Assembly (NCBI RefSeq): GCF_005280735.1
Contig: NZ_CP040077.1
Span: 3,658,001-3,722,000 of the forward strand
Source of the DNA: Trinickia violacea
GTDB taxonomy: Bacteria > Pseudomonadota > Gammaproteobacteria > Burkholderiales > Burkholderiaceae
Direction of reading: 5' to 3'
DNA: 64,000 bases
The notes below the pieces were generated by a model. That model was not told the DNA's origin, searched no databases, and was given only the letters and a program-made list of their open reading frames with translations. Positions 34,949 to 43,144 of the stretch are shown in pieces. The first letter of the stretch is position 1, and each line of letters opens with the position of its first letter. The position numbers were made by a program, and so were the translations under genes.

Positions 34949-35914
34949 TTAGCTCAGAAACTCGGCGAAGCGGCTCAAATCGACATTACCGCCGCTGATC
35001 AACACGCCGACGCGCTTGCCCTTCACCGGCAAGATCCCGTTGAGCACAGCGGCGGCGGCAAGACACCCGGTCGGCTCGACGACCATCTTCATGCGTTGCG
35101 CGAAGAAACGCATCGTGTCGATCAGCTGCGCATCGCTCACCGTCTCGATCCGCTTGACCAGACGTTGAATGATCGGAAAGTTGTAGCTGCCGAGATGCGG
35201 CGTGGCGGCGCCGTCCGCGATCGTCTTCGGCACATCGATATGGACGATCTCGCCGCGCGCGAGCGACTGCTGACCGTCGTTGCCCGCCTCGGGCTCGACG
35301 CCGATGATCTCGCACGACGGGCTCAACGCCGCCGCAGAAAGCGCGCTGCCGCCGAGCAGACCGCCGCCGCCCAGGCACACGACGAGCATGTCGAGCGTGC
35401 CGACCTCTTCGATCAGCTCCTTGGCCGCCGTGCCCTGCCCCGCGATCACGTGCGGATGGTCGTACGGCGGGATCAGCGTCATGCCGCGCTCCTGCGCGAG
35501 ACGGCGCCCGAGCTCCTCGCGATCCTCTTTATAGCGGTCGTAGGTGATGACTTCGCCGCCATAGCCCTTGGTCGCTTCGACTTTGGCGGCAGGGGCGTCG
35601 TGCGGCATCACGATCGTCGCGTGGATGCCCGCGAGCCGCGCCGACAACGCGATCGCCTGAGCATGATTGCCCGACGAGTACGTCAGCACGCCGCCCTTGC
35701 GCTGCTCGGCGTCGAAATGGGAAATCGCGTTGTACGCGCCGCGAAACTTGAACGCGCCCATGCGCTGAAAGTTTTCGCACTTGAAGAAGATTGAAGCGCC
35801 GCAGCGTTCATCGGCCGTGCGCGAGGTGAGAACAGGAGTCCGGTGCGCGACGCCCGCGATACGCGAGGCGGCGTCGGCAACATCGTCGAAGGTGGGAGAA
35901 GGAAGCGCTTGCAT
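34949..35914 (-). CDS. Threonine/serine dehydratase or racemase, PLP fold type II
   Basis: A 321-aa enzyme of the threonine dehydratase/serine racemase/threo-3-hydroxyaspartate lyase group. The PLP lysine is in FFKCENFQRMGAFKFRGAYNA (near residue 55), SSGNHAQAIA binds the substrate carboxylate, and GGGGLLGG holds the cofactor phosphate. No regulatory ACT domain, so it is the catabolic or racemase-like form. The ATG at 35914 matches the family start; upstream in-frame residues overlap a hairpin. Substrate among Thr, Ser and hydroxyaspartate is unresolved. Confidence 0.88.
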   Translation of the reverse strand: MQALPSPTFDDVADAASRIAGVAHRTPVLTSRTADERCGASIFFKCENFQRMGAFKFRGAYNAISHFDAEQRKGGVLTYSSGNHAQAIALSARLAGIHATIVMPHDAPAAKVEATKGYGGEVITYDRYKEDREELGRRLAQERGMTLIPPYDHPHVIAGQGTAAKELIEEVGTLDMLVVCLGGGGLLGGSALSAAALSPSCEIIGVEPEAGNDGQQSLARGEIVHIDVPKTIADGAATPHLGSYNFPIIQRLVKRIETVSDAQLIDTMRFFAQRMKMVVEPTGCLAAAAVLNGILPVKGKRVGVLISGGNVDLSRFAEFLS

Positions 35915-35985
35915 CGCCTGATGAGAGGTAGTTGGAGGGAACAAGCATTGTCCCAGCTTCCGGCGCGCTTTGAAAACCCAAAGCA

Positions 35986-36024
35986 AACGGCGCAACCCGG
36001 CGATCAAGCCGGCGTTGCGCCGTT
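35986..36024 (-). terminator. Hairpin terminator of the Tyr/Pro-rich protein gene
   Basis: An 11-bp perfect outer stem (35986-35996 with 36014-36024) plus an inner 5-bp stem (35997-36001 with 36008-36012) forms a stable hairpin 52 nt beyond the stop of the gene at 36076. On the minus strand it is followed by a moderately T-rich stretch. Confidence 0.55.
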
Positions 36025-36075
36025 AGTCAATCAACGGATCGAAGTGAGGGTTAAGCGAGCGCCTCCTCGAGACGC

Positions 36076-36372
36076 TTAACGGCGCCAATACCCGCCATGA
36101 CCGTAGTAGCCGCGGTAATAGCCGTGATGCCAGTACGGATGGCCGTAGTAGCCGCCGACCACCACTGCCGGCGGTCCGTAATAGACAGGCGGCGGCGCGT
36201 AGTACACGGGCGGCGGCGGCTCGTAGTAGACGGGGGGCGGCGCGGCATAAACCGGATACGCCGGCGCGAACGGAACGCCGATACCGATACCGACCGACAC
36301 GTGAGCCTGTGCGGCGCTGGCGAACCCCACGCCCAACGCTGCAGCGGCCAAAAACGAAATGAGCTTTTTCAT
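36076..36372 (-). CDS. Secreted Tyr/Pro/Gly-rich protein
   Basis: A 98-aa protein with a clear signal peptide (MKKLISFLAAAALGVGFASAAQA). The mature part begins VSVGIGIGVPFAP and continues with repeated PPPVYY units, then a Gly/Tyr/His-rich tail ending in WRR. Such proteins are common in this genus and usually annotated as hypothetical or PXPV-repeat exported proteins. A hairpin with 8-bp arms (36050-36057 and 36073-36080) overlaps the stop codon. Function unknown; probably periplasmic or surface-associated. Confidence 0.75.
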   Translation of the reverse strand: MKKLISFLAAAALGVGFASAAQAHVSVGIGIGVPFAPAYPVYAAPPPVYYEPPPPVYYAPPPVYYGPPAVVVGGYYGHPYWHHGYYRGYYGHGGYWRR

Positions 36373-36787
36373 TGCTGTTCTCCTGACGGCGCGGCGTGCG
36401 GCCGGCCGTATAACTGGCACTGCATGAAACTCAATGTATCGAAAAAGCCTCGAGCGGGTATTCCGCATTTGTTGCAAATTGCAATCGAGCCGATCCCGAG
36501 CCTTGAGCCTGTCAATTCGCGACAAACCCCTATCTCTGTCCGACACGTGAAAATCCAAGGAGTTGCGCGCTGCCAGCGCCTGCACCCGGTTGCTTTTACC
36601 GGTGGGCGTGAAGAAAGCTCGCGAAAATCGGAAATGTTTAATTACAAATTGACGGCGGTACCGTTGCGCGGACAACGCACCGGGAGAACGCGCGGGAAGC
36701 CGCGTGGCAAATAAGAAGCCCGGCTTCTAAGCCGGGCTTTCGTCCTGCAAGCGGGAAGCGGTTCGATGCCCGCTTTCCGGGCGCCCC
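36373..36787. other. Intergenic region with one terminator
   Basis: Apart from the terminator at 36715-36740, I see no gene. The part nearest the Tyr/Pro-rich protein gene (36373-36560) presumably holds its promoter; a TTGAGT/TATACG pair on the minus strand is possible but weak. Confidence 0.45.
36715..36740 (-). terminator. Bidirectional Rho-independent terminator
   Basis: An 11-bp stem, AAGCCCGGCTT (36716-36726) with AAGCCGGGCTT (36729-36739), lies 48 nt after the small gene ending at 36788. On the minus strand the hairpin is followed by CTTATTT, on the plus strand by TTTCG, so it can act both ways. Confidence 0.75.
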
Positions 36788-36949
36788 TCAGCCTACTTTC
36801 ACGTAGGTGAATTCGCGCGTCACGCTTGGCGGCACATAGGACCCGCTGATCTTCACGCGCGGCGTGAGACGCTTTTTCTGATCCCACCAAAGACGGCGCT
36901 GCGAATGGCTCAGGAACCGCAGGTGCTTCCGGTAAGAGAACATGCTCAT
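36788..36949 (-). CDS. Small basic protein of 53 residues
   Basis: Starts MSMFSYRKHLRFLSHSQRRLWWD and ends VTREFTYVKVG; rich in Arg, Lys and aromatic residues, with no membrane segment. The ATG at 36949 follows an excellent GGGAGGT site at the right distance, and a strong terminator lies downstream, so this is very likely a real gene within a larger non-coding frame. I do not recognise the family; basic charge suggests nucleic acid or ribosome binding, which is only a guess. Confidence 0.65.
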   Translation of the reverse strand: MSMFSYRKHLRFLSHSQRRLWWDQKKRLTPRVKISGSYVPPSVTREFTYVKVG

Positions 36950-37318
36950 CGTGACCTCCCGTAGGTGGCTAAGACACTGGAAAGAAACCGCAACTACGAT
37001 CTGCATCTCCGACATCCATGACCCTCTGCGCGATACCTGGCGCAAGCCGCATACCCTGCGCCGGCCGGTCCGGTCCGCCCCGGCTCGCTCTCCATCCATC
37101 GTGTTGGAATTGTGACGGGCAATCGGGCCGGCGGGCATTGCGCCGCCGAATGACGCCCCGGGTGCTTCATACGACGCCCAATTTGATCCGATCAAAATCG
37201 GTGCGCGCCCGTGTTGCGCAATCGCGCGCGTTCGGAATGCCAGCCGGCGCATGCGCGGGGGCTTTCCGGATGCGCGATACTTCAGCTTTCGCCCAATCTT
37301 CCTTCGGATGCTGGAACC
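36950..37318. other. Divergent intergenic region with TTTGAT palindrome
   Basis: No gene is supported. A short palindrome TTTGAT-CCG-ATCAAA lies at 37182-37196, possibly an operator for the divergent small-protein gene or for the oxidoreductase at 37319. Nothing else stands out. Confidence 0.45.
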
Positions 37319-38245
37319 ATGCCGCTTTCTTCCGCGCCACGGATCGGCTTCATCGGCGCGGGCCGGCTGGCCCGCTGCCTGGCGACCGGCTTCGCCCGTG
37401 CGGGCTACCCGGTCACGGCTGTCGCGAGCCGCTCGCCGCAATCGACGCGCGACCTCGTGCAACAGGTGGGACAAGGCAACGCCGCCGACGATCCGCAACA
37501 GGTGATCGACGCGGCCGACATCGTCTTTTTAACCGTCCCCGATGACAGCATCGGTACGATGGCCAACACATTGCGGTTCGATGCGGCAAACGCGCATTCG
37601 AAAGCACTCGTGCATTGCAGTGGTGCATCGCCTGTCGAACTGCTTGCACCGGCACGCGCCCAAGGCGCGCTCACCGGCGGGTTCCATCCACTTTACCTGT
37701 TCAGTGGCAGCCCTGCAGACATCGAACGGATCGCGGGCTGCTCGGTGACGATCGAAGCGGACAGCGAACTCGCGGGCGCGCTCTCGGCGCTCGCTCGCGC
37801 GATTTCCTGTCATCCTCTGACGATTCCGCACGGCACGCGCATGCTCTACCACGGCGCGGCGCACTATGCCGCGAGCTTCGCGCTGTGTGCGTTGAGCGAG
37901 TGCGTCGAGTTGTGGCGCACGCTCGGCTTCTCCGAAGACGAATCGCTGCGCGCGCTTTTGCCGATGCTCGCCGGCACGATCGAAACCGCGCGCGACAAAG
38001 GTCTCGCCAACGCGCTCGCGGGCCCGGTTTCGCGCGGCGATACCGGCGTCGTCGAAAAGCAGCTCGCGCTCTTCGAAACGATGGGCGGCGATCACGCCAC
38101 GCTCTACGCGCTCCTGACTCGCCGCGCCGTCGCGCTCGCCCGCCAGCGGACGAAACCGCCGGCGTCGATCGACGCGATCGACGCCGCTGTCGAAGCGTCG
38201 CTCGAACGCTCGCTCCCGCAGGTACAAGCGCCAAGAAAGCCGTGA
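37319..38245 (+). CDS. Rossmann-like and DUF2520 domain oxidoreductase
   Basis: A 308-aa protein with an N-terminal NADP-binding Rossmann domain (GFIGAGRLARCLATGFARAGY at about 9-29, ADIVFLTVPDDSIG near 68) and a helical C-terminal DUF2520 domain (PHGTRMLYHGAAHYAASF onward), an arrangement like ketopantoate or pyrroline-carboxylate reductases. The reaction is unknown. The ATG at 37319 (GGA upstream) gives the family N-terminus; the frame upstream is non-homologous. Confidence 0.85.
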   Translation: MPLSSAPRIGFIGAGRLARCLATGFARAGYPVTAVASRSPQSTRDLVQQVGQGNAADDPQQVIDAADIVFLTVPDDSIGTMANTLRFDAANAHSKALVHCSGASPVELLAPARAQGALTGGFHPLYLFSGSPADIERIAGCSVTIEADSELAGALSALARAISCHPLTIPHGTRMLYHGAAHYAASFALCALSECVELWRTLGFSEDESLRALLPMLAGTIETARDKGLANALAGPVSRGDTGVVEKQLALFETMGGDHATLYALLTRRAVALARQRTKPPASIDAIDAAVEASLERSLPQVQAPRKP

Positions 38246-38300
38246 TAAGGTGACGACCGGAAAACGATGGCGCAGCGCGCCGCCGGCCTGACAGCTTTGC

Positions 38301-38342
38301 ATGGGGCCCGAGTAAGCGCTAAAGCGCTAACTCGGCCCGACA
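38301..38342 (+). repeat. Palindromic repeat element, copy A
   Basis: A dispersed palindrome with outer arms CCGAGT and ACTCGG and inner arms AGCGCT and AGCGCT. It resembles 63138-63180 (outer arms GACCCGAGT and ACTCGGGTC, inner GGCGCT and AGCGCC), sharing the order ATGGG, CCCGAGTAA, inner stem, AACTCGG and CGACA. Both lie in the 5' leader of a plus-strand gene, here 28 nt before the EthD gene. Variation is partly compensatory, suggesting selection for structure. Confidence 0.7.
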
Positions 38343-38370
38343 ACGAAGACCAACCGACGAGAACGCAAAA

Positions 38371-38691
38371 ATGATCAAGGTCAGCATCCTCTATCCGTAT
38401 CGGGAAAACGGCCGATTCGACGTGAACTACTATTGCCGCACGCACATGCCGCTCGCGGTGCAGCGCTTCGGCGCGGCGTTGCGGGGCTGGTCGGTGGACG
38501 TCGGCATCAATGCCGGCCCTCCGGGGTCGCCGCCGCCTTACGTCGTCGTAGGCCACTTCCTGTTCGACTCGGTAGAAGCGTTCTATGACGTGTTCATTCC
38601 CGCGTCCGACGAGCTGCTCGGCGACATCCCGAACTACACGGACGGCGGCAACGGCACGATCCTGATCAGCGAGGTCAAGGTCTCGGCTTAG
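38371..38691 (+). CDS. EthD-domain protein
   Basis: A 106-aa single-domain dimeric alpha/beta barrel protein of the EthD family. The segment FDVNYYCRTHMPLAVQRFG contains the conserved Tyr/His/Pro pattern; the C-terminal half has DIPNYTDGGNGTILISEVKV. Family members assist degradation of ethers or polyketide-like compounds, but many are uncharacterised. No linked pathway genes here. A palindromic repeat lies in the leader. Confidence 0.85.
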   Translation: MIKVSILYPYRENGRFDVNYYCRTHMPLAVQRFGAALRGWSVDVGINAGPPGSPPPYVVVGHFLFDSVEAFYDVFIPASDELLGDIPNYTDGGNGTILISEVKVSA

Positions 38692-38808
38692 CGTAGGTTT
38701 TGCGCCGGTGTGCTTGTCGTTCGGCACACGCGCGCTTGACCGCCAACGCGGCGCCCTCTCGTCGACCCGCGCCGCGCCATTTAAAACTCAAGAAGGAAAG
38801 GACCCGAG

Positions 38809-39372
38809 ATGTTCGGCGATATCGCCCGCTTTCTGCTCAATACCCTCTTCACGCTGTTCGGCGCCGCGCTGCTGTTGCGCGCCTGGATGCAGGCGGTGCG
38901 CATGCCGCCGTACAACCCCGTGTCGAACGCGATCTATCAGGTGACCAACTGGCTCGTCCTGCCGCTGCGGCATGTGTTTCATGGCAAGCGCGGCATCGAT
39001 TGGGCGAGCGTCGTCGCCGCGCTGCTCGCGTCGATCGTCTATGTGGGATTGATGGTGACGATCGCGGGCGTCGACCCGTTCGGCCTCGCGCCCGTGCTGT
39101 TGATCGTCGCCGTGCTGACGCTCGTCAAGTGGGCGCTGAATCTCATCATCTGGCTCACGATCCTGATGGCGCTCTTGTCTTGGCTGAATCCGCGCTCGCC
39201 CGCGATGCCGATCCTCTATCAGCTGACCGCGCCGTTTCTGGATCCGCTACGGCGCTTCGTGCCGCAGCTCGGCGGCATCGATCTCTCGCCGATCCTGCTG
39301 TTCGTGATCGTGCAAATCCTGTTGATGATCGTCACGCGCGCGGCGGTGTCGTTGACGTTGTTCGGAATTTGA
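38809..39372 (+). CDS. YggT-family inner membrane protein
   Basis: A 187-aa protein with two tandem YggT units, each with paired helices and a conserved NP/DP motif: YNPVSNAIYQVTNWLVLPLRHV (about 35-60) and LNPRSPAMPILYQLTAPFLDPLRRFVP (about 125-152). Four main membrane segments. The family is linked to osmotic tolerance, cell division or photosystem assembly in different organisms. A GGAAAGG site precedes the ATG. Stand-alone gene. Confidence 0.9.
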   Translation: MFGDIARFLLNTLFTLFGAALLLRAWMQAVRMPPYNPVSNAIYQVTNWLVLPLRHVFHGKRGIDWASVVAALLASIVYVGLMVTIAGVDPFGLAPVLLIVAVLTLVKWALNLIIWLTILMALLSWLNPRSPAMPILYQLTAPFLDPLRRFVPQLGGIDLSPILLFVIVQILLMIVTRAAVSLTLFGI

Positions 39373-39416
39373 TCTCGGGCTGCGGCAGCGTGGCGGCAAG
39401 ATGCTCGGATGCACGA

Positions 39417-39500
39417 TCAGGTTGACCGCGAACGCCGCTGCGAACCTTCGGCGAGTCGCGTTTCGATTTCGGTGAGCCACGCATCGAGTTGCGTGTTCAT
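39417..39500 (-). CDS. Possible 27-residue terminal ORF of the catabolic operon
   Basis: Starts at an ATG overlapping the MaoC stop as ATGA and encodes a short peptide beginning MNTQLDAWLTEIETRLAEGS. The first half is amphipathic and looks like the start of a normal protein; the rest is Arg/Ser-rich. It may be the stump of a deleted downstream operon gene. Too short to assign. Confidence 0.3.
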   Translation of the reverse strand: MNTQLDAWLTEIETRLAEGSQRRSRST

Positions 39501-39952
39501 TGGGTACCCCGCTTCCGAATTAGCATGTCGCTTCTGCCGTCCTGCACGATTTCGTCGCGCTGGTTGAGCACCACGAACCGGCGTCCGAGACGGCCGACCC
39601 GCTCGCTCTTGCCAGCATCGAGTTCGAGAATTTCGAGCCGCAAGCGCAGCGTGTCGCCGACGAAAATCGGCGCGACGAATTTCCATTCGTTCAGCGACAT
39701 CATCGCCACGGCGCTGTCATGAAAGATGCCTAACTGATGCAGCAGTCCGGTCGCGATCGCAATGCCGAGCGCGCCGTGCACGAGGCGCTGTTCGTAACGC
39801 GTCTTGCCGGCGAATTCGGCGTCCGCGTGAATCGGGTTCCAGTCGCCGGAGAGCATCGAGAAAAACGTCAGGTCGCTTTCCGTGACTGTGCGGCCGCCGC
39901 TTTCGAACGATTGGCCGATCTGGAAATCTTCGAAAAATAGTGAATTGGACAT
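39497..39952 (-). CDS. MaoC-like hot-dog hydratase
   Basis: A 151-aa single hot-dog protein with the (R)-specific enoyl-CoA hydratase signature: TFFSMLSGDWNPIHADAEFA (catalytic Asp and His near residues 36-42) and RLVHGALGIAIATGLL. It should hydrate enoyl-CoA esters. The ATG at 39952 has an AAGGA site 9 nt upstream; an ATG three codons earlier does not. Near the end of the catabolic operon, 47 nt after the CoA ligase gene. Confidence 0.88.
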   Translation of the reverse strand: MSNSLFFEDFQIGQSFESGGRTVTESDLTFFSMLSGDWNPIHADAEFAGKTRYEQRLVHGALGIAIATGLLHQLGIFHDSAVAMMSLNEWKFVAPIFVGDTLRLRLEILELDAGKSERVGRLGRRFVVLNQRDEIVQDGRSDMLIRKRGTQ

Positions 39953-39999
39953 TGTAAGCATTCCTTGCCGCAGCGCCGCCGCGGCGAAAAGCCGTTGAA

Positions 40000-41646
40000 T
40001 CAGCCCAATCGCGCCGTCGCCGCTTCGTCCTGCACGCGTTGGATCGCCATTTCGCGTAGCCGCGCGCGCTGGATCTTCACCCCGTTCGAGCTTTGTGTGA
40101 CAGGAAACGCATCGACGAACCAGACCCGCGCCGGCACCTTGAACGCGGCCACGCGCGCCTTGAGCGCGCCGCGCACGGTTTCCGCTTCAGGCGCGTGCGC
40201 CGGGTTCGCAATCACGAACGCCACTGGGCGTGGCTGGCCATCAACTTCGACGGCCACCACCTGCGCATCGTCCACGCCGTCCACCGCCTTGATCTCGTCT
40301 TCGATCTCGACTGGATTGACGAGAAAGCCCGCAAGCCGAATCGCGTCTCCCTTGCGCGTCTGGTAGACAAAACTGCCGTCCTCGCGCAGAAGGCCGACGT
40401 CGCGCGTGCGGAAGAATCCGTCGGGCGTCAGCGCCTCGGCAGTGGCTTCGGGGTTGTCGAGGTAATGCACGAAGTTGCCCGGCGCGGAGATTTCGATTTC
40501 TCCGCTCTGTCCCGGCGGCAGCAATTGACCGTTTTCCAGATCTCGGATGCGGATACGCGCTGTTGCCGCCGCCGGATAGCCGCCGCCTTCGATACGCGCC
40601 TCGAACGCGGCATTGAGTTTTTGCAGGGAGAACAGCGCTTGCACTTCGCTAGAACCGTAAAGGCCCGTTAGCGGCACGCCGCGCTTTTGCGCGTGCTCGG
40701 CGAAGCTCGAGAAACCCGGCTGGAACGCCGCAACCCCGAACACGCGCGCCGATGGAAATGGCTGCTCCCCTTCCGCCGCTTCGCACAGGCGCCGGTACAT
40801 TTCGTCACTGCCGAAGGTATGCGTTACGCGATGCTCCTGCACCAGCCGCGCCGCTTGCGGGCCGTCGAAGGTGTTGATTAGCACGATGGGGGCGCCGCCG
40901 GCAAACGCGGCGAGCGCCCCGTTCAGACCGAACACGCCGCAAAACGGCAGCGCCGCGAGCATCACGGCATCGTCGGCATCGAAGCCATAGGCGCGCGCGG
41001 CACATTCGCTGTGGCCGGTCACGGTATGCTGCGTATGGACGACGAGCTTCGGTGCCTGGGTGGTACCGGACGTGGTGAAAAGAATCAGGGGCGCGTCACG
41101 CAATTCCCCGGAACGCGTCATACGATCGGCGGGAATGACAGCCGTGGAACCAGACCCGGATTCGGGCGTGGCAAAATCGCACGCCACGGCGGTTTTACCG
41201 AGCAGTGCGGCAGGCATCGTGGCATCTGAATCGATGACCGCGATCTTCTCCAGCGATGAGATGGCTTCGTCCGCAATGCCCTCTAGTTCTGCTGCGAAAT
41301 CGATCTTGCGGAAATTCAGTTGCAGCACGAGTAGTTTCGCGCGCGACTTGCCGAGAATGTGCTCGATCTCCGCGCGGCGGTAACGCGTGTTCACCGCCAC
41401 CACCGCTGCGCCGATACGCGCCGCGCCGAACAGCAGCACGAGCCACTCGATGCGGTTCACGAGCCACACCGCGACGCGGTCGCCGGCCACGATGCCTTGT
41501 CCCTCGAGCCAACGCGCCGCCTGTTCGGCGAGCGTATCGAACTGCGCATAGCTGATCGTGCGTTCGCCGTCGATAAAAGCGGGCCGGGTCGCGCCCGCTG
41601 CGAGCTGGGCATCGACAAGCGCATTGAGTGTGGCGGATTCGGACAT
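40000..41646 (-). CDS. AMP-dependent acyl-CoA ligase
   Basis: A 548-aa adenylate-forming enzyme predicted to activate the imported carboxylic acid to its CoA ester. The P-loop-like motif LFTTSGTTQAPKLV (about 190), GLYGSSEVQAL (about 325), the hinge and RTRDVGLLREDG (about 425), and the C-terminal catalytic lysine in SSNGVKIQRARL are visible; the last motif departs from the usual PxTxxGK. Its start overlaps the livF stop by 1 nt (TAATG). Substrate acid unknown. Confidence 0.9.
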   Translation of the reverse strand: MSESATLNALVDAQLAAGATRPAFIDGERTISYAQFDTLAEQAARWLEGQGIVAGDRVAVWLVNRIEWLVLLFGAARIGAAVVAVNTRYRRAEIEHILGKSRAKLLVLQLNFRKIDFAAELEGIADEAISSLEKIAVIDSDATMPAALLGKTAVACDFATPESGSGSTAVIPADRMTRSGELRDAPLILFTTSGTTQAPKLVVHTQHTVTGHSECAARAYGFDADDAVMLAALPFCGVFGLNGALAAFAGGAPIVLINTFDGPQAARLVQEHRVTHTFGSDEMYRRLCEAAEGEQPFPSARVFGVAAFQPGFSSFAEHAQKRGVPLTGLYGSSEVQALFSLQKLNAAFEARIEGGGYPAAATARIRIRDLENGQLLPPGQSGEIEISAPGNFVHYLDNPEATAEALTPDGFFRTRDVGLLREDGSFVYQTRKGDAIRLAGFLVNPVEIEDEIKAVDGVDDAQVVAVEVDGQPRPVAFVIANPAHAPEAETVRGALKARVAAFKVPARVWFVDAFPVTQSSNGVKIQRARLREMAIQRVQDEAATARLG

Positions 41647-42359
41647 TAGTAGAGCTCCATGAGTTTCGCGTTGGTGTCGAGTTCGAAGGGCAGCACTTCG
41701 CGGATCAGCGTGCCGGATTTCATCACGGCGACGCGGTCGCTCACCTTCAGCGCTTCGCGCACGTTCTGCTCGACCAGAAGGATCGACATACGCGTGTCCT
41801 TTTGCAGTTGGCGGATCGGGCCGAGCAGATCCTGAAACAACTTGGGCGCGAGACCGATCGACGGTTCGTCCATCAACAGACAGCGCGGACGCGACAGCAG
41901 CGCGCGCCCGATGGACACCATCTGCTGCTGACCGCCCGAGAGTGACCCCGCTCGCTGGCGATATATGCGCTTGATGTCCGGCAACACCGACATCACCCAG
42001 TCGAGGCGCGACGCGTGTTCGGCAGCATGCACGTCGGCGGACCAGAGACCCAAGCGCAGCACTTCTTCCACGCTCAGACTCGGGAATACGCCGCGTCCTT
42101 CCGGCACCAGCGCGATGCCTGCAGCAGTCGACGCGCGCACGCTTTGACGGTTACGCTTCGCGCCGTCGACCATGACATCGCCGCCGCTTGGCGCGATCAG
42201 CCCGAATAACGTTTTCACGAGCGTCGACTTGCCTGCGCCGTTATGGCCTAGCAAACACAGCACTTCGTTTTCACGCAGCTCGATGTCGATACCGTTGAGC
42301 ACCGCGCGGCCGCCGTAACCGGCGGTCAGCGCGCGCGTCTTTAGAATGGGAGCGCTCAT
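41646..42359 (-). CDS. livF: Branched-chain-type ABC transporter ATPase LivF
   Basis: A 237-aa ABC ATPase with Walker A GHNGAGKSTL, signature LSGGQQQ, Walker B LLMDEPSIGL and the LivF-type VPEGRGVFPSLSVEENL-like segment. Energises a HAAT-family importer. Start overlaps livG by 4 nt (ATGA) and stop overlaps the ligase gene by 1 nt. In this context the transporter probably imports the organic acid degraded by the same operon, not an amino acid. Confidence 0.95.
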   Translation of the reverse strand: MSAPILKTRALTAGYGGRAVLNGIDIELRENEVLCLLGHNGAGKSTLVKTLFGLIAPSGGDVMVDGAKRNRQSVRASTAAGIALVPEGRGVFPSLSVEEVLRLGLWSADVHAAEHASRLDWVMSVLPDIKRIYRQRAGSLSGGQQQMVSIGRALLSRPRCLLMDEPSIGLAPKLFQDLLGPIRQLQKDTRMSILLVEQNVREALKVSDRVAVMKSGTLIREVLPFELDTNAKLMELY

Positions 42360-43144
42360 GCGGTCTCTCCGAAATAGATCGACGCAAGGCGCGGATCGTC
42401 GAGCACTTCGCGCGGCGTGCCTTCGGCGAGCAGGCGGCCCTGATCGAGGAACGCCACGCGATCCGACACGTTCGACACCACGTCGAGGTTGTGCTCGATG
42501 ATGCAGACCGTCACGCCGCCCTGCACCTGGGCCCGCAGCAACGCGACGAAGCGCTCGTAAGAACGCGGGTCCAGCCCGGATGCGGGTTCGTCGAGCAGCC
42601 AGATTTTCGCGTTGCTCGCAATCAGACGCGCAACGCTCAGAAACTTGCGTTCCGCATAGGCGAGATCGATGGCGCGCGATCCGCGCAACCTGTCCAGATG
42701 CGCAGTCTCGAGAATTTGCCTCACTTTCTCGGCACGTGCGTTGCGCGCGGCGCGGCCGCCCGGCTGCCACAGCCACGAGCTCTGCTCCATCGCCGTGAGC
42801 ACGTTCTCTTGCACGGTCATCTGCGAAAACAGACGCAAATCCTGGAAAGTACGGCCCACGCCCGCACGCGCGATGCGCCACGGGTCCATGCCGAGCAGCG
42901 ATTTCCCCTGAAACAGCACGTCGCCGGACGTGGGTTTCAGGTGTCCGGTGATCAGGTTGAAGAGCGTGGTTTTGCCCGCGCCGTTCGGCCCGATCAGCGT
43001 GGTGACGATGCCCGCACGCAGCGACAGGGACACGTCGGACACTGCCTGCAAGCCGCCAAAGCGCTTGCCGAGCTGCCGCACCTCGAGCAGAACCGGATGC
43101 GTGACCGCCGCCAGCTCCGGCATGAAAACTGCGGGTGCGTTCAT
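42356..43144 (-). CDS. livG: Branched-chain-type ABC transporter ATPase LivG
   Basis: A 262-aa ABC ATPase with Walker A GPNGAGKTTL, Walker B IWLLDEPASGLDP and VGRTFQDLRLFSQMTV typical of LivG. The signature region reads LAYAERKFLSVARL, lacking the usual Gly and Gln. It pairs with LivF. Four-base overlaps on both sides (livM and livF) show tight coupling. Confidence 0.94.
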   Translation of the reverse strand: MNAPAVFMPELAAVTHPVLLEVRQLGKRFGGLQAVSDVSLSLRAGIVTTLIGPNGAGKTTLFNLITGHLKPTSGDVLFQGKSLLGMDPWRIARAGVGRTFQDLRLFSQMTVQENVLTAMEQSSWLWQPGGRAARNARAEKVRQILETAHLDRLRGSRAIDLAYAERKFLSVARLIASNAKIWLLDEPASGLDPRSYERFVALLRAQVQGGVTVCIIEHNLDVVSNVSDRVAFLDQGRLLAEGTPREVLDDPRLASIYFGETA

